Source: WTAW01 sp964406575 (GTDB taxonomy: Bacteria; Acidobacteriota; Aminicenantia; Aminicenantales; Aminicenantaceae). From it: DNA of 29,226 nucleotides. The position numbers and the translations under genes were made by a program. Numbering within the stretch: the first letter of the stretch is position 1; every line of letters starts with the position of its first letter. Below are positions 7,990 to 16,000 of the stretch, in pieces. The notes under the pieces are model-generated. The model was not told the DNA's origin, ran no database searches, and worked only from the letters and a program-made list of their open reading frames with translations. The DNA is taken from contig CAYOSH010000041.1 in NCBI GenBank assembly GCA_964406575.1, positions 1-29,226 of the forward strand, in the 5' to 3' direction.

Positions 7990-8748
7990 CTAATGCTTCC
8001 GCGCCTTGTATATGAAGTTGGATGTGCTGTCGAATCGGCCGGAGGCGGGAAGAAATTTTTCTATGGTGAATCCCTTTTCTTCCAGAAATTTCTCGATCTC
8101 TTTTGGGTAGTAATAGTGTCTGATCGGGACAAAATACCAATCCATGATGAGCTCTTCCAGCTTTTCGCCTTTGCGGGATTTTTCCCTTTTTTTAAACAGG
8201 AAAACGACAGGAGCGAGAAACACGGCCAGGACCTTGCAGAGTGCCTTCCAAAACTTCCTGGGTGTCCGGATCAGTGTCTTTCGGATGATCTCATGAATAA
8301 ACGTGACTTTTGTTTTTGTGTACACCGCAAGAAGGATGGATCCGTCTTTTTTCAAGACTCTGATCAGTTCTTTTATGGCGCTGAAGGGATCCGTGGTGTG
8401 ATGGACGGTGCCCCAGGCCCAGACGATGTCAAAGCTCTCATCCGCAAAGGGGAGGTTCAGCATATCCTCTTTCTGGAACCGCACGGTGTCGAGGCTGAAT
8501 TTGTTCTTCAAGCTCAAAGCGGTTTCAAGACTTCCCTCGCTGATGTCGATCCCTATGATGTTTCCTGCTCCGTTCCGGGCAAAGATGATGCTGAATATTC
8601 CCGTCCCACAGCCGGCATCGAGGACGCTTTTTCCTGCGACTTCCTCGATGGAATAGAAAAGCTTCCAATGATTTTCCGATTCTTCATACTCGGGAAGGTA
8701 TTCTGTCCAGACCACATCATAAAACTTGCCGACTTTTTCTTTATCCAT
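7990..8748 (-). CDS. Class I SAM-dependent methyltransferase
   Basis: This 252-residue protein of the Methyltransf_11 type has motif I, VLDAGCGTG, at 42-50. It is followed by IIGIDIS at the acidic end of strand beta-2, LPFADESFDIVWAWGTVHH at motif IV, and VLKKDGSILLAVYTK. A hydrophobic and basic stretch near residues 175-195 (ALCKVLAVFLAPVVFLFKKR) could make it membrane-associated, as in some sugar or lipid methyltransferases. The substrate is unknown. It is the first gene of a two-gene minus-strand unit with the symporter; a functional link between the two is not obvious. Confidence 0.85.
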   Translation of the reverse strand: MDKEKVGKFYDVVWTEYLPEYEESENHWKLFYSIEEVAGKSVLDAGCGTGIFSIIFARNGAGNIIGIDISEGSLETALSLKNKFSLDTVRFQKEDMLNLPFADESFDIVWAWGTVHHTTDPFSAIKELIRVLKKDGSILLAVYTKTKVTFIHEIIRKTLIRTPRKFWKALCKVLAVFLAPVVFLFKKREKSRKGEKLEELIMDWYFVPIRHYYYPKEIEKFLEEKGFTIEKFLPASGRFDSTSNFIYKARKH

Positions 8749-8858
8749 TCTTCTGTCTGCCCTGTTTGGAGTATCTGTTTAAGTGCGGTGCTTGAAATAG
8801 AGGATATCTTATCGGCTAATTTCCTTTAAGTCAATTCATCTGGAATACTCATAAAAGC

Positions 8859-8908
8859 GGCCGATACCTACTTTACTAAACCTCGATCTCATATTATCGG
8901 CCTTTTTT
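8859..8908 (+). other. Long-loop hairpin followed by a T-run
   Basis: GGCCGATA (8859-8866) pairs with TATCGGCC (8895-8902) across a 28-base loop, and six T residues follow directly. This looks like a plus-strand terminator, but no plus-strand gene lies nearby upstream. It sits directly left of repeat copy B and upstream of the minus-strand methyltransferase, so it could instead be a structure at the repeat boundary or part of a leader. Confidence 0.3.
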
Positions 8909-9142
8909 GGAAGCATTCCTAAATCCTAGATGAATGATATCCGAGTGTCCCAATTGGTGATTGCGAAAACACACTCAGTTTCCCCAGCGAGGAAACTTCG
9001 CTCGGTTGCGGGCTTCCCTCACATCCCCCCCGGGAGATGTACCATGCCCGTCCAGCCCTTCTCACGGTTTTCTCCACCACACAATTGGGACACTCAATCA
9101 CGCAACTTGTGTGCATATGATCACGGATTTAGTAATGTGTGC
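8909..9142 (+). repeat. Interspersed MITE-like repeat, copy B (most complete)
   Basis: The outer left end GGAAGCATTCCTAAATCC (8909-8926) pairs imperfectly with the outer right end GATCACGGATTTAGTAATG (from 9119). Inside these lies a perfect 14-base inner inverted pair: GAGTGTCCCAATTG at 8943-8956 and CAATTGGGACACTC at about 9082-9095. Between them is the conserved core (GGGCTTCCCTCACA, GCCCGTCCAGCCCTTCTCACGG), same orientation as copy A. The core contains a hairpin whose complementary-strand arms read ACATCTCCC and GGGxGATGT. No transposase is present and no clear target duplication is visible. It fills most of the 507-base gap between the methyltransferase and the zinc-knuckle gene. Confidence 0.85.
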
Positions 9143-9255
9143 GCATCTTTTACATTTTTTGACATTTTCTTTCTTCAATGATATTCTTTTCACCGGACTG
9201 CAAGAAGGGGAAACCTGTGGCATCCCACCCATTCAGATGAATAAGGAGAACAACG

Positions 9256-9516
9256 GTGTTGGATATCTTATTAGAGATATTAGAATTTTTAGGGTTCATT
9301 TCTCTTAGGAAAAAAAAGAAGAAACACACCGAATCGACAGCTCCTGAATCAAAGGATCCAGCTCAGGAAGGAGATCGTTCTCCAGGAGTGCCCCAGGGAG
9401 GCGTTTCCGTTTGCGCAGGTTGCAGTCGCAGACTTGAAGAAGATGCTGTCTATGAACTTGGAAAAACTTGGTGCATGGAATGCTATAAAAGTCATGTCTT
9501 GAAAATTCAAGGATAG
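9256..9516 (+). CDS. Small membrane-associated zinc-knuckle (half-LIM-like) protein
   Basis: This 86-residue protein is not assignable to a named family. It starts with a hydrophobic, possibly amphipathic helix (LDILLEILEFLGFISL), then a run of lysines at 18-23, then a low-complexity Pro/Ser/Glu linker (25-49). It ends in a C2C2 zinc-binding module: CAGC at 53-56 and CMEC at 73-76, spaced by 16 residues. The second half, KTWCMECYKSH, resembles the closing half of a LIM or zinc-ribbon domain. The start is GTG with a strong AAGGAG (9243-9248) seven bases upstream, which supports real translation. It stands alone, downstream of repeat copy B, so its context gives no function. A membrane-tethered metal-binding adaptor is a guess. 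Confidence 0.7.
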   Translation: MLDILLEILEFLGFISLRKKKKKHTESTAPESKDPAQEGDRSPGVPQGGVSVCAGCSRRLEEDAVYELGKTWCMECYKSHVLKIQG

Positions 9517-9574
9517 TTATCGAGTCAGGCGTGATCAAAAAAGCGTGAAAATGGGCATAGACTAAATAGATCAA

Positions 9575-10561
9575 TTAAAGCCAATTGTGGACCTTGCACC
9601 ACTCAACAGTTTGTTGCATCCCTTCCTGGAAGCTGATTTTTGGAGAATAACCAAGTTCCTGCCGGGCCTTTTGGATAGCCAGAGGTTTGGGGTGGATGAA
9701 AAAACTCAGCTTTCCCTGGGTCAGCGGAGCCTCTTTTTTAAAGAGGGCGAAGGATTTTCCCAAGACGACAGCAGCCAAATTTGCAGTCCAAAGAGGGAGG
9801 GAGATCGCGGGGATCTTGCTTCCTGTTGCAGCCGCAATGGTTGCGCAGATGTCTCTCACTCGCAGAACTTCACTCCCGGCGATGTGATAGATCTCGCCCC
9901 CCTGTGCTTTCTCTGCACACAGCATCACCCCATCTATGAGGTCATCGACATGGACCGGCGTTTGTAGGGCCCCGCCCTTGGTGACGAGAATGAATCTTTT
10001 TTTCGCGATCGCCTTGAGGAGTTTGAATGTCCTCCTGTCCCCGGGTCCGTAAACCCATCCTGGTCTGATGATGACGAGATCCATCCCCCGGTCGGCGAAG
10101 CTCCTGGCGATATTTTCTCCCTCAAGCTTGCTTTTATCGTATCTGTTCTGGGGATTTTGAGCAAATGTTTCATCGGCCGCTTCCCCATTTGGGACTGTTC
10201 CCAGAACACCCGCAGAGCTGAAGTGAATGATTTTTGGAACACGGGTGTCTTTTGCAGCCTGGAAGACATTTTTCGTGCCCTCGGCATTTATGCGGTAAAA
10301 ATCCTTTTCGGATATGAGGGATCCGCCTAGAGCCGCTGCGCAATGAAAGAGAATGTCTACACCCTCAAAGATCCCGTCCAAAGAAGAAGGATCTGTGATA
10401 TCCCCCGTAACCACATCAAATTTATTGATGGATGAGTTTTTTTCTTCCAGAGGTTGTGTGTGCTGAAGAACACAAATATCCCATTGTCTTCGGATGCATT
10501 CGCCGATCAAAGCACGGCCGATGAATCCGGAGGCTCCTGTGATGAACGCTCTCATGATCAT
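9575..10561 (-). CDS. NAD(P)-dependent epimerase/dehydratase (extended SDR)
   Basis: This 328-residue protein is an extended short-chain dehydrogenase. The nucleotide-binding motif GASGFIG is at 9-15, the catalytic Tyr-Lys pair is Y141 and K145 (YDKSK), and FSSAGVLG supplies the catalytic-region serines. Related enzymes interconvert nucleotide sugars or act on 3-beta-hydroxy substrates; the exact reaction cannot be read from the sequence. It is the last gene of a minus-strand operon with GT4 and GT2 glycosyltransferases, six bases after the GT4 stop. That context favours nucleotide-sugar or lipid-sugar metabolism. Two in-frame ATGs (10561 and 10555) are possible starts. AAGGA lies 4 or 10 bases before them. 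Confidence 0.87.
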   Translation of the reverse strand: MIMRAFITGASGFIGRALIGECIRRQWDICVLQHTQPLEEKNSSINKFDVVTGDITDPSSLDGIFEGVDILFHCAAALGGSLISEKDFYRINAEGTKNVFQAAKDTRVPKIIHFSSAGVLGTVPNGEAADETFAQNPQNRYDKSKLEGENIARSFADRGMDLVIIRPGWVYGPGDRRTFKLLKAIAKKRFILVTKGGALQTPVHVDDLIDGVMLCAEKAQGGEIYHIAGSEVLRVRDICATIAAATGSKIPAISLPLWTANLAAVVLGKSFALFKKEAPLTQGKLSFFIHPKPLAIQKARQELGYSPKISFQEGMQQTVEWCKVHNWL

Positions 10562-10567
10562 CGATCC

Positions 10568-11734
10568 TTAGTCTTTTGACTCCATGGCTTTATCGAGAAC
10601 CTGGCTGATTTTTTCCTTGTATCGGGGATAAGTATAGTCGCGATCGGCCATTTCCTTTGCAAATTTCGCCCGCTCCTGGGCCCTTTGATCAGAGAGCGCA
10701 AAAACGATCCCTTCGGCCAAACACTCTGACTCAGGCTCAACGAGGACGGATATCCGGTTGGAAAGGACCTGGGTGTGTGTCCAGAGATTTGTGGCGACCA
10801 CCGGCTTACCCGATTTGAGGAAGGAATAGATCTTGAGCGGAGTGTTCGTTCCGGAAAGGCGGGGAGAGACCAAAACATCCGCCAGACTGATAAAGAGCGG
10901 TATTTCCGATGGCGGGACCTGTCCCGTAAAAAAGACTTTTCCAGCGATTCCCAAAGCCTGCGCTTTTTCTCTCATCCGTTCCACAGCCGCAGGGCTCTCT
11001 CCCACGAGCACGAACGCGACGCGGTCGTCATGGATTTGAGATGCAGCCTCCAGGAGAAGAGGAATCCCTTGATAGGGTTGAAAATTGCCTGCATAGAGCA
11101 CGATCTTTTTGTCCTCAGAGGCGAATTCTTTGCGTTTTTCACGGATCTCTTGTTCAGAGAACCCTCGTGTTTCGAAGTCGATAAAGTTTTCAAGAAGAAT
11201 GGCCTTATCGACATAACCCTCCTTCTCCACCTGTTTGAGCAGGTCCAGACAGATGACGATGATCGCGTGTGAGTTCTTCAAGATGAACCGTTCCATGCCG
11301 ATGAATACTTTTTTGAGGAGCTTTGAGCGGGAAAAATCGAAGTTTTCCAGCTGCTGCGGGAGGCTGGAATGCATATCGTAGATGTGCGGGGTTCCCGATA
11401 TCTTGCTCAAAACAACGCCAAAAAGAGCCCCCTCCTCGTGGGAGAAAATGAGGTCGTGTTTTTTTTGGAGGAGTTGCCAGCCCGCTTTGAGTGACAGAAG
11501 GAAGTCGAGAGGGATCTTTTTGAGTGATGGGCCGATTTTTATCTTTTTTATGAAAAACACATTGGGGATCCTCAATATGCTCAGGCGTTCGATGACCTTG
11601 TCTTCACCCAGGTGATAAGTCACAAGGTCGATCTCATGGCCGAGGTCGGAAAGTGCCTTTATTCTCTGGTACACGCTGATGGGAGTGCCTCGAGGCTGGA
11701 AGAAGGGTTCTGGGGCGAGCATGAGAATTTTCAT
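10568..11734 (-). CDS. GT4-family glycosyltransferase
   Basis: This 388-residue GT-B fold retaining glycosyltransferase has an N-terminal acceptor domain opening with MLAPEPFFQPRGTPIS, where the glycine-rich loop fits the family. The C-terminal donor domain has VLYAGNFQPYQG near residue 213, VLVGESPAA, and the donor-site stretch SPRLSGTNTPLKIYSFLKSG in place of the classical E-x7-E spacing. Such enzymes transfer a sugar from a nucleotide donor on the cytoplasmic side and often build O-antigen or capsule chains. It lies 11 bases downstream of the polyprenyl-phosphate glycosyltransferase and 6 bases upstream of the epimerase, so all three are likely one transcript. Confidence 0.88.
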   Translation of the reverse strand: MKILMLAPEPFFQPRGTPISVYQRIKALSDLGHEIDLVTYHLGEDKVIERLSILRIPNVFFIKKIKIGPSLKKIPLDFLLSLKAGWQLLQKKHDLIFSHEEGALFGVVLSKISGTPHIYDMHSSLPQQLENFDFSRSKLLKKVFIGMERFILKNSHAIIVICLDLLKQVEKEGYVDKAILLENFIDFETRGFSEQEIREKRKEFASEDKKIVLYAGNFQPYQGIPLLLEAASQIHDDRVAFVLVGESPAAVERMREKAQALGIAGKVFFTGQVPPSEIPLFISLADVLVSPRLSGTNTPLKIYSFLKSGKPVVATNLWTHTQVLSNRISVLVEPESECLAEGIVFALSDQRAQERAKFAKEMADRDYTYPRYKEKISQVLDKAMESKD

Positions 11735-11745
11735 CGGTCTTCTAA

Positions 11746-12750
11746 TTATTCGGATGGCTGATCTGATTCAGAATCGAATATTTCCCGAATGAAATAGATC
11801 CTTTTATTCACAGATTCATGATACGCACGGACCATGATCTCTGCCAATAGCCCCAGAGTGATGAACTGGATCCCTATGACAATGAGCAGTATGGCCAGCA
11901 GAAGCAATGGGCGGCCAGAGATGCCCACTTTGAGGATGAGGCGCTGATAAGAGAGGTACACACCGATAATGCCTCCGATGAGGCCGCTAGCCAGTCCGAA
12001 TATGCCGAATATCTGAAGAGGGCGGGTGGAATAACTCAAAAGGAATTTCACAGTGAGAAGGTCGAGCATGACTTTTACGAAGCGAAAGACACTGTATTTG
12101 GATTTGCCGTGTTTCCTAGGCCTGTGGTGCACCTCGACCTCTGCGATGGCAACCCCGAGATTACTCGCAATGGCCGGGATGAACCGGTGAAGCTCCCCGT
12201 AGAGATTGATGTTCTTGACGACCTCTTTGCGGAAGGCCTTTAGGGTACAGCCGAAATCATGGAGCTTGATGTCCGTGATCCTGGAAATGAGCCAGTTGGC
12301 TATAGCGGAGGGGATCCGGCGCGTAAAGAGCGGATCCTTTCTTTTTTTTCTCCAGCCGCTGACGATATCGTACCCTTCCCGCATTTTATCGATAAGCAGG
12401 CCGAAGTCCTTGGGGTCGTTTTGCATGTCTGCATCCAGAGTGATAATAACCTCTCCATTGGCATAATCGAAGCCAGCAGATAGTGCTGCCGTCTGGCCAA
12501 AGTTTTTCCTCAGCCTGATGACTTTCACCGTGGAGTCCTTTTTTTGGATGCCGCGCAATACAGGAAAAGACGAATCCCAACTTCCGTCATCGATAAAAAT
12601 AATCTCATAAGTGAGATCCAGGTTTTTGCAGGAGTTTGAAATCTCTTCATAGAGCTCGGGCAGATTTTTCTCCTCGTTCAAGACAGGCACAACGATGGAA
12701 AGCGCAAGAGGATTTTTTCGATTCATTTCGCTCAATATATCACATTCCAC
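11746..12750 (-). CDS. GT2 polyprenyl-phosphate glycosyltransferase, paralogue of the gene at 2561
   Basis: This 334-residue protein has the same plan as the 2561-3553 product: a GT-A domain with VVPVLNEEKN near residue 20, FIDDGSWDSS near 52 and the metal triad D106-A-D108, then two C-terminal membrane helices (about 240-265 and 280-305). The shared block IRLRKNFGQTAAL is nearly invariant, while the acceptor-side residues differ. It likely makes a polyprenyl-phosphate sugar at the inner membrane as the first gene of a GT2-GT4-epimerase operon. An alternative in-frame ATG lies at 12726 (residue 9), where family homology starts more naturally; neither start has a strong ribosome binding site. 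Confidence 0.9.
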   Translation of the reverse strand: MECDILSEMNRKNPLALSIVVPVLNEEKNLPELYEEISNSCKNLDLTYEIIFIDDGSWDSSFPVLRGIQKKDSTVKVIRLRKNFGQTAALSAGFDYANGEVIITLDADMQNDPKDFGLLIDKMREGYDIVSGWRKKRKDPLFTRRIPSAIANWLISRITDIKLHDFGCTLKAFRKEVVKNINLYGELHRFIPAIASNLGVAIAEVEVHHRPRKHGKSKYSVFRFVKVMLDLLTVKFLLSYSTRPLQIFGIFGLASGLIGGIIGVYLSYQRLILKVGISGRPLLLLAILLIVIGIQFITLGLLAEIMVRAYHESVNKRIYFIREIFDSESDQPSE

Positions 12751-12871
12751 GCTTTATCGTAAATAGCGGCGCGCACACTGGAATCACTCAATATCGACGA
12801 AGGACCTCAGCATTGCCTGCTGAGATGAGCAGAATTTTAAAATCCTGCATTGTGAAAGGCATGAACGAATA
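12751..12871. other. Intergenic region with a small hairpin and repeat remnant
   Basis: This stretch between divergent genes has no convincing ORF. CTCAGCA (12806-12812) and TGCTGAG (12818-12824) form a small hairpin with a TTGCC loop and no T-run. TGGAATCACTCAATA (about 12779-12793) resembles the right inner end of repeat copy A (TTGGATCACTCAATA) and may be a remnant. Confidence 0.35.
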
Positions 12872-13040
12872 GTAAGCATCCTTATTTCCGTGATACTCTC
12901 AAGTCAAATGATAATAGCAGGAGCTCGTCACAGTCCATGTTCGTCGAAGACCCCCCTCACCCACCACCATCCGACTCATAAGGACAGTGACTCGCTCCTT
13001 GTTCCAGCTAATGTGCCTATCACAGAAAAAGGATGCTTCC
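12872..13040. repeat. Divergent short inverted-repeat element (copy E)
   Basis: The left end GTAAGCATCCTTATTTCC (from 12872) with CGTGATA beyond it is mirrored by the right end TATCACAGAAAAAGGATGCT (13018-13037). These are the outer terminal repeats seen around copies B and C, here bounding about 120 bases of unrelated interior with no GAGTGTCCC core and no ORF. It lies directly upstream of the receiver-domain gene. Confidence 0.55.
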
Positions 13041-13106
13041 CAACAAATACGTGTGTTGACATCGATGGGTTTATCTTCTAAAATTTAATCCGAGCAAAGA
13101 GATGTA

Positions 13107-13586
13107 ATGTCCGAGAAAAAAATATTGATCGTCGATTACGATGCCAAGAACCTGGCACATATGTCCGACCTCTTCCTCGCTCATAAACTGCAGATCGTAA
13201 CGGCCAACGACGGACAAATGGCCTATGAGAAATACCAAGAAGAAAAACCCGACCTGGTCATTCTTGAGGCGATGCTCCCCAAGCTCCACGGTTTCGACTT
13301 GACCCAAAAGATCTACACCGAAACCAAGGGAAGTGTGCCGATCGTCATCGTGACTGGCCTCTATAAAGGGGCTCAATACAAGAGTGAAGCCCTCCGGTCA
13401 TTCGGGGCCGCGGACTATTTTGAGAAACCTTTTGATGATAAACAACTGGTCAATTCTGTCATGAACCTGCTTTCCGATGAGATCGATATCGAAGAGGATC
13501 TTCCGGACCCCGAAACAGTCCTTTCGTATCTTTCTCAGATGTCCAAAAAAACAGCATCCCCTCAAAAACAAGATAAACCCTCCTAG
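13107..13586 (+). CDS. Atypical response-regulator receiver protein with Glu at the phospho-acceptor site
   Basis: This 159-residue protein is a CheY-like receiver domain (residues 4-125) with a short acidic and polar tail and no output domain. T83 (VTG) and K107 (FEKPF), the conserved Thr and Lys of receivers, are present. The phospho-acceptor Asp is replaced by E54 (VILEAMLP), and the acidic metal-binding pair reads D10-Y11-D12 rather than D-D. Phosphorylation by the usual mechanism is therefore doubtful, and Glu may mimic the phosphorylated state. No histidine kinase is adjacent. It is a single gene, with accD starting about 230 bases downstream. It probably acts through protein-protein contacts, with the partner unknown. 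Confidence 0.87.
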   Translation: MSEKKILIVDYDAKNLAHMSDLFLAHKLQIVTANDGQMAYEKYQEEKPDLVILEAMLPKLHGFDLTQKIYTETKGSVPIVIVTGLYKGAQYKSEALRSFGAADYFEKPFDDKQLVNSVMNLLSDEIDIEEDLPDPETVLSYLSQMSKKTASPQKQDKPS

Positions 13587-13615
13587 GTCCTATAAAGGGG
13601 AGCAAAATCTTTTTT

Positions 13616-13641
13616 GTAAGGTCTGTTCCCCGATCGGACCG
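13616..13641 (+). repeat. Solitary degenerate REP-like hairpin
   Basis: GTAAGGTCTGTTCCCCGATC followed by GGACCG forms an imperfect hairpin (GGTCTGTTC against GATCGGACC). It resembles the left hairpin of the REP doublet inside repeat copy C. The foot is GTAA rather than GTAG. It lies 30 bases after the receiver gene; the rest of the gap up to accD shows nothing I can identify. Confidence 0.45.
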
Positions 13642-13816
13642 TTTATGAAATGAACGCACATCTTCGAAAAGATTCCAATCCTGCTTTTATCGTTTTATTC
13701 CTCGTCCGGTCGGCGCCCTTCACAGCGCTAGTAAGAATTCAGCCAGCACGTTATGAAAATTCGGCTGTAGGGTTGCAAAATGATGGGAAAGCGCATAGTA
13801 TTTATGAGATTTCTGA

Positions 13817-14632
13817 GTGTGTTCAATGACGACTGAGGATATGACGAACTTGTGGACGCGATGCAACAGATGTCGCCGAATTCTCTACAAACAGGACATT
13901 CTGGACAATCTTTTTGTCTGTCCAGAGTGTGACTTCCATTTCCGGATCTCGGCGAAAAGTCGGCTCCACATGCTGTTTGACGACGGGAAATATGAGCTCT
14001 TCGATGAGGGCATCTATCCGGAAGATCCTCTTCATTTCAAGGATTCCAAAAAGTATTCCACCCGTTTGAAAGAGAACCAGACTACAACGTCTCTCCCGGA
14101 CGCTGTGCTGAATGCCATCGGCACCATGGACGGGATCAAAGTTGTCATCTCCGCGATGGAGTTTTCTTTCATGGGAGGGAGCATGGGGTCTGTTGTCGGA
14201 GAAAAGATCACGCGTGCGTTTGAGAAGGCGCTTTTGGAAAGAATCCCTGCGATCGTTGTCTCCTGCTCTGGTGGTGCAAGGATGCAGGAGGGTGTGCTCT
14301 CGCTCATGCAGCTCATGAAAACCAGCGCTGCGATAGCACGCCTCGATGAGAAGGAGATCCCTTACATCTCTGTCCTGACCGACCCGACAACCGGTGGAGT
14401 CACAGCCAGTTTCGCCATGCTCGGCGATATCAACATCGCTGAACCAGATGCTCTTATCGGATTTGCAGGACCGCGGGTCATCGAACAGACGATCAAGGAG
14501 AAACTGCCCAAGGGATTCCAACGATCCGAATTCCTGCTCAGCCACGGTATGCTCGATGATGTGGTGAAACGCGGAGACTTGCGCCGTTATCTCATAACGG
14601 CTCTGCGGCTCTTCCTGAACAAGCCTCAATGA
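13817..14632 (+). CDS. accD: Acetyl-CoA carboxylase carboxyltransferase subunit beta
   Basis: AccD forms the zinc-bearing half of the carboxyltransferase that moves CO2 from carboxybiotin to acetyl-CoA, giving malonyl-CoA for fatty acid synthesis. The N-terminal zinc ribbon is present (C16, C19, C35, C38), followed by the crotonase-like core with SCSGGARMQEG and LTDPTTGGVTASFAMLGD. With 271 residues it is slightly short at the N-terminus. The annotated GTG has no clear ribosome binding site, and in-frame ATGs at 13826 and 13841 are alternatives; the latter starts at MTNLWTRC, close to where family homology begins. No accA is in the window. The stop overlaps folC by four bases, matching the common accD-folC order. 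Confidence 0.94.
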   Translation: MCSMTTEDMTNLWTRCNRCRRILYKQDILDNLFVCPECDFHFRISAKSRLHMLFDDGKYELFDEGIYPEDPLHFKDSKKYSTRLKENQTTTSLPDAVLNAIGTMDGIKVVISAMEFSFMGGSMGSVVGEKITRAFEKALLERIPAIVVSCSGGARMQEGVLSLMQLMKTSAAIARLDEKEIPYISVLTDPTTGGVTASFAMLGDINIAEPDALIGFAGPRVIEQTIKEKLPKGFQRSEFLLSHGMLDDVVKRGDLRRYLITALRLFLNKPQ

Positions 14633-15933
14633 ATTATGAACAATCCCTTGTTTATCTCGACCAGATCCAGAACTTAGGCATCAAATTCGGATTGGACAAT
14701 GTAAAGACGATCCTTTCCTCTTTTAACGACCCTCACACTCAATATCCCTCGGTTCTGGTGGCTGGAACAAACGGAAAGGGCTCGGTGTGTGCCATGATGA
14801 GCCAGGTGCTTTTGGACCATGGCCTCTGTCCCGGGCTCTACACATCTCCCCATCTTGTCACTGTCCGTGAAAGGATCCAGATCGCGCGGGAGCCTATCTC
14901 CAAGGATGATTTCAGTCGGCACCTCACACATCTCAGAGATAAAATCGATGGTTTGATCGCTTCTAAAGAACTCCTCTCGCCTCCCACCTATTTTGAGATG
15001 TTGAGCTGTTTGGCGTTCCTCTATTTTGCAGAGAAACACGTGGATATGGCCATTCTTGAAGTGGGCATGGGTGGGAGGTACGATGCCACGAATGTGGTGA
15101 CTCCTAGAGTTACGGCCATAACCACAATTTCTCCTGAGCACCAAAAGTTCCTCGGGGAGACCCTCAGCGAGATCGCTGCGGAAAAAGCCGGGATTATAAA
15201 ACCTGGGGTTCCTCTCGTGTGTGGAGTGGAAGACAGGGAGGCGCAGGTCACGATCAGAAAGAGAGCCGAAGAGCTTGACGCTCCTTTTTTTGCAGTGCTT
15301 TCGGAGGATACACATTTCCAAAGAAAAAAGACCGAGCGGAATTTCATATTCGAATACGGTCTGGACAACGAGATATACACCTATTCGCCCTCTCTACTCG
15401 GTGAACACCAAGGGAAAAATGCCGCTATGACCATCTCCATTTCTCGGCAATTGTCCAAAAACTGGAAACATTTGGAGAAGTCTCGGATCATTCATGGAAT
15501 CGAAGCGGCTCAGTGGCCCGGCCGTCTTGAGATCGTCTCTGAGCGTCCGCTCGTCCTTGTTGATGGAGCGCATAATGAAGAAGGAGCCAAAGCCCTGAGG
15601 GCGTACGCCCAGGAATTTATTGCGTCTCCCTGTGTGTTGGTTTTTGCGGTTATGAGAGACAAAAATATCGCAGGATTGTCCGAGATTCTATTTCCGTTAG
15701 CCCACACAGTGATCCTCACGAGATTCCCTTTTTTCAAAGCTGCTGAGCCGGAGGACATACAAAGACAGGCCTCTAGATTTCGAAGCCGGATGATCATTCA
15801 GCCCGATGTACGACAGGCTGTTCAGACCGCTCTGCAAACGGTTTCTACCGACGGTGTTATCCTTGCCGCCGGTTCCCTCTTCCTCGTCGGGGAGATCAAA
15901 AAAATTTTTAACTCTGTCAAGGAACGGGACTAG
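14629..15933 (+). CDS. folC: Bifunctional folylpolyglutamate/dihydrofolate synthase
   Basis: FolC adds glutamate to dihydropteroate or folates in an ATP-dependent, Mur-ligase-like reaction in the cytoplasm. The ATP loop is VAGTNGKGSV (44-53). Other family blocks are YTSPHLVTVRERI, LEVGMGGRYDATNVV and, in the C-terminal domain, DGAHNEEGAKAL. Length (434 residues) is normal. The ATG overlaps the accD stop (ATGA), implying translational coupling. The C-terminal domain ends just before the 450-base intergenic region that holds repeat copy C and the ATP synthase promoter. Confidence 0.94.
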   Translation: MNYEQSLVYLDQIQNLGIKFGLDNVKTILSSFNDPHTQYPSVLVAGTNGKGSVCAMMSQVLLDHGLCPGLYTSPHLVTVRERIQIAREPISKDDFSRHLTHLRDKIDGLIASKELLSPPTYFEMLSCLAFLYFAEKHVDMAILEVGMGGRYDATNVVTPRVTAITTISPEHQKFLGETLSEIAAEKAGIIKPGVPLVCGVEDREAQVTIRKRAEELDAPFFAVLSEDTHFQRKKTERNFIFEYGLDNEIYTYSPSLLGEHQGKNAAMTISISRQLSKNWKHLEKSRIIHGIEAAQWPGRLEIVSERPLVLVDGAHNEEGAKALRAYAQEFIASPCVLVFAVMRDKNIAGLSEILFPLAHTVILTRFPFFKAAEPEDIQRQASRFRSRMIIQPDVRQAVQTALQTVSTDGVILAAGSLFLVGEIKKIFNSVKERD

Positions 15934-16000
15934 CGTTCAAAGATCTCATTCAGCAACGGCCAATGTCGCGCATTTCGAAAGAAAACTATTAATGACCGCT

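Noticed and set aside
8919..9308. Short open frames on both strands across repeat copy B, and a similar one at 29002-29217 over copy D
   Set aside because: They are open only because the repeat core lacks stops. They translate the same repeat in different frames, and other copies of the repeat break them.
13823..14629. A 268-codon open frame antisense to accD
   Set aside because: It mirrors a strongly conserved gene almost exactly, has no ribosome binding site and no recognisable domain.
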